A stretch of DNA of 64,000 nucleotides from Pseudomonas denitrificans (nom. rej.). Lineage in GTDB: Bacteria > Pseudomonadota > Gammaproteobacteria > Pseudomonadales > Pseudomonadaceae. Positions within the stretch are counted from its first letter, which is position 1. Every line of letters starts with the position of its first letter. This document shows, piece by piece, positions 25,637-33,615 of the stretch. The stretch covers positions 1,364,001 to 1,428,000 of the forward strand of contig NZ_CP043626.1 of assembly GCF_008807415.1 (NCBI RefSeq). The letters run 5' to 3'. Below the pieces are notes generated by a model. That model was not told the DNA's origin and searched no databases. It saw only the letters and a list, made by a program, of their open reading frames with translations. A program made the translations under genes and the position numbers.

Positions 25637-27574
25637 GTGTTCCATCGTGCTCTGCTTTCCGCATCCACCCTCGGCCTGTCCCTGCTCAGTCTGTCCATCG
25701 CCTGCGCCAACGCCGCCGAGACCTATACCCTGGACACGCCGCATCTGGCCGGCATCGACAACTTCCGTGACATCGCCGGCACCACCACGGCCTACACCAC
25801 GTCCAACGATGGTGTGATGCGCTCCGGGGTGTTCTACCGCTCCAACGCGCTGACGCCCAAGGGCACGGACCTGGCGGTATTGAACAGCCTGGGTATCAGC
25901 GATGTGTTCGACCTGCGTACCCCGAGTGAAATCGCCGGCACGCCGGATACCCTGCCGGCGGGTGCGACCTACCAGAACATCGACATCATCGGCAGCACCA
26001 CCTCCGGCGCCAACGTCACCAATATCTCCTTCACCAGCGCCGCCCAGGCCATCGAGATGATGGAGGAGACCAACCGCGCCTTCGTCAGCGACGCTGGCAT
26101 GCGCAGCCAGTTCACCACCCTGTTCAACGAGCTGGCCGCCGCAGACGGCGCCTCGGTGTTCCACTGCACCGCCGGCAAGGACCGCACCGGCTGGACCGCC
26201 GCCGTGCTGCTGAGCATCGCCGGGGTGGACAGCCAGACCATCATGGAAAACTACCTGGCGACCAACGACTACACCGCCGCGCGGGTCAAGGCGACCCTGG
26301 CGATGCTGCCGGCGAGCATGGCGGCCATCTATGAGCCGTTGCTGGGTGTGCAGGCCAGCTACCTGCAGGCCGGCCTGGACGAAGTGAGCGCCGAGTACGG
26401 CAGCATGGACAACTACCTGAAGGAAGGCCTCGGCCTGTCCCAGGAAACCATCTACGTGTTGCGCGGCAAGATGGTCTATTACAGCACCCTGCCGGGCGTC
26501 GCAGGTCTCTCCGGCAACGCCGCCGCTGGTGCGCAGTTGCTGACCCAGCTGCAGAACAGCAGCCTGTCCGGCGACTACACCGCCTACAACTACTACCTGC
26601 AGTCGGCCATCGACGCCGGCACCCTCGGTGGCGTCGAGTCCACCGTCGGCGGCCAGGTGCATGCCGACGCGGCCAGCTACCTGCTGCGCCAGGATGCGCT
26701 GATCGACCGCGCCGCCGCGCCCTATGCCAGCGGCGTCGACCTGAAGGCCGGGCAGACCCGCCTGTGGACCACCGCGCTGGCCGGCTACCAGGGCAACTCC
26801 GCCACCTCGAACGCCGAAAGCAGCAACGAACACACCCAGGGCATGATGATCGGCGTGACCCAGCGCTTCTCCGAGCAGCTCAGCGGCAATGCCGGCTTCG
26901 GCTACAGCAAGGGCAGCGTCGGCGGTGCCGGGGGTGACGTGGATACCGACCTGACCTTCATCCGTGGCGGCGCGCGCTTTGCCCTCGACAGCCTGGAGCA
27001 GGGCCTGTTCGTCGACGCCGACCTCAGCTACGGCTGGCTCGACTACGACAGCAAACGCGACATCGGCGGCGGCCTGGGCAAGGCCAAGGGCGACACCAGC
27101 GGCAACCTCAGCGGCGGCAGCATCGCGCTGGGCTACCGCACGGCGGTGTCCACCGTCACCCTGGAGCCGAGCATCGGCCTGCGCTACAGCCATCTGGACC
27201 TGGACGGCTTCCAGGAGAAGGGCAGCGAGCTGGCGCTGGACGTCGACGACATGAGCGAGAACCGCCGCAGCGCCTATGCCAACCTCAAGGCTTCCTTCGC
27301 TCCCGTGGCGCTGGGTAGCGGCTGGCAGATGGTGCCGGGCCTGGAAGTGGGCTACGACCACGCGCTGGGTGACTACAAGGTCGACAGCGAAGGCCACCTG
27401 CTGGGCCTGGACGTTTCCCAGCGTGCCGCCTTCGACAACCGCGACCAGTTCAGCGGCGCGTTCAGCCTGACCGCCAGCCAGGGCGACTTCAGCGTCGGCG
27501 CCGAAGCTGGCGTACTGGGCGGTAGCGGCAGCCATGGTGCCAGCGGCACTCTGAAGGCCAGCTATCAGTTCTGA
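25637..27574 (+). CDS. Tyrosine-phosphatase / autotransporter fusion (surface phosphatase)
   Basis: A 645-residue protein starting at GTG 25637 (AGAGG seven bases upstream). The signal peptide ends near CANA|AE. The passenger (about 30-270) is a Y_phosphatase3 domain: NFRDIAG, MRSGVFYRSN, VFDLRTPSE and the P-loop HCTAGKDRTG with Cys177 and Arg183. After a helical linker, residues about 370-645 form an autotransporter beta-barrel ending in the Phe required for outer-membrane assembly (KASYQF). The catalytic loop is intact, so an active phosphatase displayed on the cell surface or released from it is expected. Substrate could be a phosphoprotein, phosphoinositide or phosphosugar. A regulator of the AraC family lies downstream in the opposite direction. 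Confidence 0.9.
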   Translation: MFHRALLSASTLGLSLLSLSIACANAAETYTLDTPHLAGIDNFRDIAGTTTAYTTSNDGVMRSGVFYRSNALTPKGTDLAVLNSLGISDVFDLRTPSEIAGTPDTLPAGATYQNIDIIGSTTSGANVTNISFTSAAQAIEMMEETNRAFVSDAGMRSQFTTLFNELAAADGASVFHCTAGKDRTGWTAAVLLSIAGVDSQTIMENYLATNDYTAARVKATLAMLPASMAAIYEPLLGVQASYLQAGLDEVSAEYGSMDNYLKEGLGLSQETIYVLRGKMVYYSTLPGVAGLSGNAAAGAQLLTQLQNSSLSGDYTAYNYYLQSAIDAGTLGGVESTVGGQVHADAASYLLRQDALIDRAAAPYASGVDLKAGQTRLWTTALAGYQGNSATSNAESSNEHTQGMMIGVTQRFSEQLSGNAGFGYSKGSVGGAGGDVDTDLTFIRGGARFALDSLEQGLFVDADLSYGWLDYDSKRDIGGGLGKAKGDTSGNLSGGSIALGYRTAVSTVTLEPSIGLRYSHLDLDGFQEKGSELALDVDDMSENRRSAYANLKASFAPVALGSGWQMVPGLEVGYDHALGDYKVDSEGHLLGLDVSQRAAFDNRDQFSGAFSLTASQGDFSVGAEAGVLGGSGSHGASGTLKASYQF

Positions 27575-27592
27575 TCGGTACCGCGCTGTAAG

Positions 27593-27625
27593 AACGGCCC
27601 GTCGGGAATACCCGCCGGGCCGTTT
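27593..27625 (+). terminator. Rho-independent terminator of the phosphatase-autotransporter gene
   Basis: Perfect nine-base stem AACGGCCCG / CGGGCCGTT around a 14-base loop, followed by TTTGCATTT, 18 bp after the stop codon. Confidence 0.7.
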
Positions 27626-27640
27626 GCATTTGGCGAGCGA

Positions 27641-27715
27641 GTAGGGCGCATAACGCCAACAGCGTTATCCGCCATGATGGTCGGCGGTTGACCCGTTCCG
27701 GGTCATGCGCCCTAC
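27641..27715. repeat. GTAGGGCGCATAACG palindromic repeat
   Basis: Begins GTAGGGCGCATAACGCC and ends GGGTCATGCGCCCTAC, with internal GCGTTATCCGCC and GGCGG inverted segments. A full second copy lies at 53452-53522 and a half copy at 28901-28932. It overlaps the last codons of the AraC gene by 4 bp. Widespread intergenic element of pseudomonads. Confidence 0.75.
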
Positions 27716-28713
27716 ACGGGCAGCGCCAGGTTCCTGCGCAGATCCGCAGGGCTCATGCCGTAGGCGCTCTGGAAGTACTGGCAGAAGCGCCCGACGTTGC
27801 TGAAGCCCAGGGCCAGGGATAGCTCGCTGACCGATTGCGCGCTGTCCTGCTGCAGCGCGTCATAGGCGCGCTGCAGGCGCACCTCGCGCTGGTAGGCGAC
27901 GATGGAGCTGCCGACGAAGCGGCGGAAGCCGTCCTGCAGGGCTCGCAGGCTGACGTTGGTCCGCTCGGCCAGTTCGCTGCCGCTGACCATGGTGTCCGGC
28001 TGCTCCTGGATGGCGTGCTGGATGTAGTCCATGGCCAGCTTCACATGGCGCGGAGCGATCTGCGGGGCGGGGCGCCTGAGTGCGTCGCTGTAGTTGTGCG
28101 GCCAGATTTCCAGCACCGAGTCCACCAGCATTTCCTGCAGGCGCGCCGGCATCAATGCGCTGGAATTGATCAGCAGGTCGAACTCGTTGCCGGTGGCCAT
28201 GGCGACGATGGCCTTGATGCCCTGGAAGGCGTCGTTGCTCAGGTCCACCCGTGGCTGGAAACGCACTTTGTGGCTGATCGGCCGGCCGAGCAGGGTCGCC
28301 AGGCGACGGGCGAACAGTGAGCGGCGCACGGATAGACCATGGTGCGCGTGGCCGTCGATGAAACCGACCGACCGTACCGAGGCCTTCTCCATGGCCAGGC
28401 CGACACTGGGCAGGCCGACGCTGTCGCTACAATGGTTGAAGACGACGCGGCCGGCGCTGGGGAAGATGAAGGTGATCTCGTCGTCCAGGTCCGGCATCTC
28501 GGCCAGCAGGTCACCGCGAAAGCTCAGGCGGCGGAAGCTCACACCCTCGTAGCGGCCGTAGACCCCGCCGATGGCGATGGGCTTTTCGGGGCGCGGCATC
28601 CCCGAATAGAGGTTGCCGAACATCCGCGTGTAGAGCTCGCCGAAATCATCGGCGGTCATGTTCTCGGAACGGATCAGGAACTGCTTGCGCGAGGTGCTCG
28701 TGTCTACCGTCAT
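27712..28713 (-). CDS. AraC-family transcriptional regulator
   Basis: A 333-residue regulator from ATG 28713. Residues about 30-220 fit the AraC-binding-like domain 2 of FeaR/XylS-like regulators; residues about 225-325 are the double helix-turn-helix (LAERTNVSLRALQDGFRRFV, ALGFSNVGRFCQYFQSAYG). A longer frame to 28944 runs through a REP element and is rejected. The ligand is unknown. It is convergent with the phosphatase-autotransporter and separated from the next minus-strand gene by repeats. Confidence 0.88.
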   Translation of the reverse strand: MTVDTSTSRKQFLIRSENMTADDFGELYTRMFGNLYSGMPRPEKPIAIGGVYGRYEGVSFRRLSFRGDLLAEMPDLDDEITFIFPSAGRVVFNHCSDSVGLPSVGLAMEKASVRSVGFIDGHAHHGLSVRRSLFARRLATLLGRPISHKVRFQPRVDLSNDAFQGIKAIVAMATGNEFDLLINSSALMPARLQEMLVDSVLEIWPHNYSDALRRPAPQIAPRHVKLAMDYIQHAIQEQPDTMVSGSELAERTNVSLRALQDGFRRFVGSSIVAYQREVRLQRAYDALQQDSAQSVSELSLALGFSNVGRFCQYFQSAYGMSPADLRRNLALPV

Positions 28714-28837
28714 GGTCCGTCTTCTGGCAGCGCCGGGAGGAAAGATGGGCGAGCACGTTAGTCGGCGAGGGTTACAACTGCGTGTCGGTGGCCGCGTGAA
28801 GCGCAAATGGCGGGTCAGGCCGGACACCGGTACTTCC

Positions 28838-28932
28838 CTGTAGGAGCGGGCCATGCCCGCGATCGCGCGCACGGCGCGCTCCTGCAGGCGTGCCGCTATG
28901 GCGGATAACCCGTTCCGAGTTATGCGCCCTAC
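28838..28932. repeat. REP element joined to half of a GTAGGGCGC palindrome
   Basis: A REP unit (CTGTAGGAGCGGGCCATGCC and its inverse ending GCGCTCCTGCA) is followed at 28901 by GCGGATAACCCGTTCC and TTATGCGCCCTAC, the right half of the element seen at 27641 and 53452. Confidence 0.7.
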
Positions 28933-28948
28933 GAGGTGACGCAACCCG

Positions 28949-30457
28949 TCAATCCGGCAGTCCCGCCTTGCGGAAGCCTTCGACGAAGTGCTCGCGCACC
29001 GCTACGTCGCGCAGGGGCTCGGTTTCCACCCAGTGACGGATGCTGAAGTCCGGGTTGGTGACCAGGAAGAACTCGGTTTCCGCACGGGCTTCGTCCAGCC
29101 GGCCCAGCTGGGCGAGGCTGGCAGCGAGGAAACGCCGCGAGCTGCTGCGGTAGGTCTCGTCGCGGCGCAGGGTCTGGATCGCGCCTGGATAATCGCGCGC
29201 CGCGTACTGCGCCTGGCCCAGCGTCAGGTAGTACCAGCCGGCGGGGAAGGGGTTGAGGCGAAAGGCCCGGCGGATGTACTCCAGGCCCTCGTCGATGCGC
29301 CCGGCCAGCACCGTGACATCGGACAGCGCGGTCCAGGCGTCGGCATCGTTGGGGTCCAGTTCGAGTGCTCGCTGGAACTGCGCGTCGGCTTCGGCGTACT
29401 GGCGCTCGTAGCTCAGCAGGTAGGCCAGGCTCCAGCGGCAGCCGGCATCGTTGGGGTCGATGGCCACCGCCTCGCGCGCCTGCGCCAGGGCGGTTTCGCG
29501 CTCAAGCGTCGTCGGGCCGCCGCTGTGTATCCAGCCCATCCAGTGGTTCATCGCCAGCCAGCGCCGCGCCTCGGCATACTGCGGGTCGAGGGCGATGGCG
29601 CGGCTCAGCATCAGGTGCGCTTCCCGTGCGGCCAGCGGTGAATCATCCATCAGTTGGCGGGCGCGCACGCAGAGTTCGTAGGCTTCCAGGTTCTTCGGCC
29701 GGTTGCGCGGCAGCGGCCTGCGCAGGTGGCCGAGCAGGGCCTGGATGATCTGCCCGGTCAGTTGGTCCTGCAGGTCGAAGAGGTCTTCCGCGCGGCTCTC
29801 GAAGCGCTCGGCCCAGACATGCTCGCCGGTGCTGGCGTCCACCAGCTGGGCGTTGATCCGCACGCGCGCATCGGCACGCCGCGCGCTGCCTTCGAGCAGG
29901 TAGCGCACGCCCAGCTCGCGGGCGATCTCGCGCACGTCCATGGCCTTGCCCTTGTAGGCGAAGGCCGAGGTGCGGGCAATGACGAACAGCCCGCCGACCC
30001 GCGAAAGCTCGGTGGTCAGGTCTTCGGTCAGGCCGTCGGCGAAGAGGGTCTGCTGCGGGTCGTCGCCGAGGTTGACGAAGGGCAGCACGGCGATGGACGG
30101 CTCCTCCGGCAGGGCGGGCGGCGTGCGCGGTGCGTCCGCCAGGCGCTGCACCGCAGCGCTGAAGCGGTAGCCGACACGGGGCACCGTGGTGATCCAGGGG
30201 CTGCCGTCCGGCGCTTCGCCGAGCACCTTGCGCAGTTGCGCGATCTGCACGGTGAGGTTGCCTTCCTCGACTACAAGGCCTGGCCAGGTGGCGTCCATCA
30301 GCTCGGCCTTGGTACGAATCGCACCCGGCCGCTCGAGCAGGGTCTGCAACAGGTTCAGTGCGCGAAAACCGATGGCGACGGGCTGCTCGTCGCGCTTGAG
30401 CACGCCGGTTGGGCCATCGAGGACGAAGGGGCCGAAAGCCAGACGCGATTGCTGCAT
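28949..30457 (-). CDS. Winged-helix / TPR regulator (CadC/OmpR-type DNA-binding domain, TolB-like and TPR domains)
   Basis: A 502-residue protein from ATG 30457 (AAGGGGG just upstream). Residues 1-100 are an OmpR-type winged helix without a receiver (FGPFVLDGPTGVLKRD, VPRVGYRF). Residues about 115-250 are a TolB/FlgO-like domain (SIAVLPFVNLGDD, GVRYLLEGSARRADARVRI), as in many adenylate-cyclase-associated regulators, and residues about 270-490 are tetratricopeptide repeats. There is no transmembrane helix between the domains, unlike CadC. Probably a cytoplasmic regulator working through protein-protein contacts; targets unknown. A DUF1127 gene is divergent, 106 bp away. Confidence 0.88.
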   Translation of the reverse strand: MQQSRLAFGPFVLDGPTGVLKRDEQPVAIGFRALNLLQTLLERPGAIRTKAELMDATWPGLVVEEGNLTVQIAQLRKVLGEAPDGSPWITTVPRVGYRFSAAVQRLADAPRTPPALPEEPSIAVLPFVNLGDDPQQTLFADGLTEDLTTELSRVGGLFVIARTSAFAYKGKAMDVREIARELGVRYLLEGSARRADARVRINAQLVDASTGEHVWAERFESRAEDLFDLQDQLTGQIIQALLGHLRRPLPRNRPKNLEAYELCVRARQLMDDSPLAAREAHLMLSRAIALDPQYAEARRWLAMNHWMGWIHSGGPTTLERETALAQAREAVAIDPNDAGCRWSLAYLLSYERQYAEADAQFQRALELDPNDADAWTALSDVTVLAGRIDEGLEYIRRAFRLNPFPAGWYYLTLGQAQYAARDYPGAIQTLRRDETYRSSSRRFLAASLAQLGRLDEARAETEFFLVTNPDFSIRHWVETEPLRDVAVREHFVEGFRKAGLPD

Positions 30458-30563
30458 GACGCCCCCTTGCAAGTTTTTGGAAGTGTTTGGCGCGGCTTGA
30501 GGACGGCGCCCCGGGCGACCGCCATGCTCGGCCCCATGAGGCACGAGTCGAATGGAGGTTGCC

Positions 30564-30779
30564 ATGAACCATACTCCCCGCCTGCTGCTGCCGGAAGCCT
30601 CGCGCCGGTCGTTCAGCCTGTCGTCGCTGCTGCAACTGCTTGCGCTCTGGCAGACGCGTGCGCGGGTCCGCCGCCAGCTCGCCTGCATGGCCAGGGCCAA
30701 TCCGCACCTGATCGAGGACATCGGCCTGACGCGCCGCCGGGTGGCACAGGAGATCGCCAAGCCGTTCTGGCGCGCATGA
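30564..30779 (+). CDS. DUF1127 domain protein (71 aa)
   Basis: Small basic protein with the C-terminal DUF1127 (YjiS-like) motif RANPHLIEDIGLTRR. The start at 30564 is chosen because GGAGG sits nine bases upstream; an ATG at 30552 overlaps that ribosome-binding site. In alphaproteobacteria DUF1127 proteins bind RNA and affect phosphate and carbon metabolism; in pseudomonads the role is not settled. Convergent with the GFA gene, 3 bp apart. Confidence 0.85.
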   Translation: MNHTPRLLLPEASRRSFSLSSLLQLLALWQTRARVRRQLACMARANPHLIEDIGLTRRRVAQEIAKPFWRA

Positions 30780-30782
30780 CTG

Positions 30783-31268
30783 TCACTGTTCCAGTCCGAG
30801 GCGCTGGTGCCACTGGGCGATGGACTCCTGCGGGTAATCGTCGAACTGCAGGTCATGTGGCCCGGCCTCCACCTCGACCCAGCCGGCCTTCGATCGCAAC
30901 AGCAGGTGGGTGTGCTCGGGAGGAACCGGCAAGGGCGTGTCGATGGCCGAGGCGAAGGGGTGGATCAGTTCCGGCCAGCGTGAATCGTAGAGCCACAACC
31001 CGCTGCCGCACTGGCTGCAGAAATGCCGCTCGGCGCCGCTGGTGTGGGTGCGCTGGCCTTCCTCGCGGATCTTCGCGTGGTAGATGCTGATGTGCTTGCG
31101 CCCGCGCACCCTGAGGCTGGCAGCCTCGCCGCCGAGGTTGATCGCATAGCCACCGCCGCCCTGGGTCTTGCGGCAGATCGAGCAGTAGCAGCGCTGGTAA
31201 GGGTAGGGATGGGCACTGTGCAGGCTGAAGTGCACGGCGCCGCAGTGGCAGGAACCTTCGAGCAGCAT
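30783..31268 (-). CDS. GFA-family protein (161 aa)
   Basis: From ATG 31268, with zinc ligands in GSCHCGAV, CYCSICRK and HFCSQCGSGLW. It is longer than the GFA protein at 25103 by a C-terminal segment (about residues 125-161). Same fold as formaldehyde-activating enzyme; activity unproven. Divergent from a LysR gene at 31412, which may regulate it. Confidence 0.9.
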   Translation of the reverse strand: MLLEGSCHCGAVHFSLHSAHPYPYQRCYCSICRKTQGGGGYAINLGGEAASLRVRGRKHISIYHAKIREEGQRTHTSGAERHFCSQCGSGLWLYDSRWPELIHPFASAIDTPLPVPPEHTHLLLRSKAGWVEVEAGPHDLQFDDYPQESIAQWHQRLGLEQ

Positions 31269-31411
31269 GGCGTCTCTCCTTGCTGTTTGGCCTTGAGGGA
31301 TACCTGGGCAGGGACTCGCGGGCGCGCCGGGGATTCCATCGGATCGCACCAGCGGGACTGGCTCCGCCCCGTGCAGTAGACTAGCCGCCCGCCCGGCGCC
31401 GGACTCTGCCC

Positions 31412-32314
31412 ATGCTCAGGAATTTCACCGACCTCGATCTGCGCCTGCTGCGCATCTTCGCCTCCGTGGTGAAGTGCGGCGGCTTCACCGCGGCGCAGGC
31501 CGAGCTGAACATGAGCCAGTCGAATATCAGCATGCACATCGGCAGCCTGGAAAAGCGCCTGGGCTACCGCTTGTGCGAGCGCGGGAAGGGCGGCTTCCGC
31601 CTGACGGCGAAGGGGCAGCGGATTCTCGAAGCGTCGCAGGCGATGTTCGACGCCATCGGGCTGTTCCGCGACCAGGCGCAGGCGCTGTCCGGGCAGCTGG
31701 TCGGTGAGCTGTACCTGGGGCTGGCGGACAACGTCACGACCCTGCCGCAGGCGCGCTTCGACGAGACCCTGGCGGCCTTCCACGGCCGCGAGCAGGATGT
31801 GCAGTTGAACCTCTACGTGAACTCGCCCACCGAGCTGGAGCTGGCGGTAATCGATGGGCAGCTGGACCTGGCGATTTCCTACTTCAGCCGCACCCGGCCG
31901 ACGCTGGATTACCTGCCGCTGTACACCGAGGAGATCGGCGTGTTCTGCGGCGAGCGCCATCCGCTGTTCAGCGCGCGCAAGCCGACGCTGAAGCAGATCG
32001 CCGAGTACAACTGGGTGCGCCATGGCTTCCTGCCGGCGGACCAGGAACTGCCGTTCCGCCCCGAACGCAGCAGCGCCACCGCGCATCACATGGAGGCGGT
32101 GGCGCATTCGGTGCTGGCCGGTACGCACCTGGGCTACCTGCCGACCCACTACGCGAACATCTGGGTCGAGCGCGGGCGGATGAAGCCGCTGCTGCCAGAG
32201 AAACTCTGCTACGAGGTGACGCACAGCATGATCACCTATGCCGGGCGCCCCCGCAGCGAGGCCGCCCGCGCCTTCATCGAAGACCTGCTGAGCGTGCACG
32301 GCCTCGGCGGTTGA
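31412..32314 (+). CDS. LysR-family transcriptional regulator
   Basis: A 300-residue LTTR with helix-turn-helix in residues 8-65 (LRIFASVVKCGGFTAAQAEL, QSNISMHIGSLEKRLG) and effector domain from about 95. It ends 3 bp from the convergent iron alcohol dehydrogenase gene and is divergent from the GFA gene; either neighbour may be its target. Confidence 0.9.
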   Translation: MLRNFTDLDLRLLRIFASVVKCGGFTAAQAELNMSQSNISMHIGSLEKRLGYRLCERGKGGFRLTAKGQRILEASQAMFDAIGLFRDQAQALSGQLVGELYLGLADNVTTLPQARFDETLAAFHGREQDVQLNLYVNSPTELELAVIDGQLDLAISYFSRTRPTLDYLPLYTEEIGVFCGERHPLFSARKPTLKQIAEYNWVRHGFLPADQELPFRPERSSATAHHMEAVAHSVLAGTHLGYLPTHYANIWVERGRMKPLLPEKLCYEVTHSMITYAGRPRSEAARAFIEDLLSVHGLGG

Positions 32315-32317
32315 CCC

Positions 32318-33499
32318 TCAGGCGAGTACGCCGTTGACTGCGTTGAGGTAGATGCGCGAGTAGTCCCCGGCTTGCAGTGGCAGGGCATTGGTCTCGGAGG
32401 AGGAGATGTCCGCCACGGCCTGCTCGCCGACCCATTGCGCGTCTTCGCCGTCCAGGCCCACTTCCTTGAGCGTATGGGGAATGCCCACGGACGAGCGCAG
32501 CTCCAGTACCCAGCCGAGCAGGCCGTCGAAGCTGGCTTCCGGCAGTTCCAGATAACGCGCCAGGCGCGTGGCGTCCGCCTCGATGGCCGGGCGGTTGGCG
32601 ACCAGCACGTAGGGCAACAGCACGGCATTGAGCAGGCCGTGATGCTTGTGGTGCCTGGCGCCGAGTGGATGGGCCAGCGCATGCACGCCGCCCAGTCCCT
32701 TCTGGAAGGCCACGGCGGCGCTGGCCGAAGCCACCAGCATGCCTTCGCGGGCGGCCAGGTCGGTTCCGTTGTGGACGGCGCGCTGCAGGTGCTCCTTGAC
32801 CAGGCGCACGCCTTCGATGGCGACGCCGGCGGACATGGGGTGGTAGAGCGGCGAGAACAGCGACTCCAGGTGATGGGTCAGGGCGTCCATGCCGGTGGCG
32901 GCGGTGAGCGACTTCGGCAGGCCGACGGTCAGCACCGGGTCGAGGATCACCGAGCGGGCCAGCAGTTCGCGGTGGCCGACGACGATCTTGATGCCGCGCG
33001 AGGTGTCGGTCAGTACGGCTTCACGGCCCAGTTCGGACCCGGTGCCGGCGGTGGTCGGAATGGCGATCAGCGGCGGCAGGTCGAGGGCCGGATGATCACC
33101 CAGGGTCGGGTACTGCGCGATCAGCTGCGACCATTCGAAATGGCGCAGGCCATCGGCATCACGGCTGAGCAGGGCGATGCCCTTTGCCGCATCCAGCGCG
33201 CTGCCGCCACCCAGGGCGATCAGCGAGTCGTGGCCGCCTTCGGCCAGGGCCAGGGCGCCGGCAGTGACTTCCTCCAGCGCGGGGTTGCTGGAGAAACCGT
33301 GGAACAGCGCGTAATCGATGCCGGCGGCTTCCAGGCGGCGGTGCACTTCGTGCAGCGGCGGCAGTTCGAGCATGCCGGGGTCGGTGACCAGCAGCGGCTT
33401 GCGCATTCCGGCGAGGCGGCAGCGCTTGGCCAACTGGTCGAGGGCGCCGACGCCGCAGAGGATTTCCGTGGGGTAGTTCCAGTAGTTCAAGGTGGACAT
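32318..33499 (-). CDS. Iron-containing alcohol dehydrogenase
   Basis: A 393-residue group III alcohol dehydrogenase. The NAD-binding GGGSALDAAKGIA is near residue 98; the metal-ligand segments DALTHHLESLF and ALAHPLGARHHKHHG carry the expected Asp and His residues. It should oxidise an alcohol or reduce an aldehyde using Fe2+. An APC-type amino-acid permease is encoded 116 bp upstream on the same strand, so the pair may act on an amino alcohol or on an aldehyde derived from an amine. Confidence 0.93.
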   Translation of the reverse strand: MSTLNYWNYPTEILCGVGALDQLAKRCRLAGMRKPLLVTDPGMLELPPLHEVHRRLEAAGIDYALFHGFSSNPALEEVTAGALALAEGGHDSLIALGGGSALDAAKGIALLSRDADGLRHFEWSQLIAQYPTLGDHPALDLPPLIAIPTTAGTGSELGREAVLTDTSRGIKIVVGHRELLARSVILDPVLTVGLPKSLTAATGMDALTHHLESLFSPLYHPMSAGVAIEGVRLVKEHLQRAVHNGTDLAAREGMLVASASAAVAFQKGLGGVHALAHPLGARHHKHHGLLNAVLLPYVLVANRPAIEADATRLARYLELPEASFDGLLGWVLELRSSVGIPHTLKEVGLDGEDAQWVGEQAVADISSSETNALPLQAGDYSRIYLNAVNGVLA

Positions 33500-33615
33500 G
33501 GGAAGCTCCGGATTGCAGGCATGACCTGCCCGTGCCGGGGCGCAGGGCAGTCCGGCAGGGCAGAAGGAAGGGAGAGGCGCCGGTGCGTGCCGGCGCGGAT
33601 GATTCAGTCGATGGC

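Noticed and set aside
25571..27535. A 654-residue open frame on the minus strand
   Set aside because: It is fully antisense to the phosphatase-autotransporter, Gly/Ala/Val-rich without domains, and results from high GC content.
30783..31268. Formaldehyde detoxification pathway
   Set aside because: GFA-fold proteins alone do not show this role; no glutathione-dependent formaldehyde dehydrogenase is nearby.
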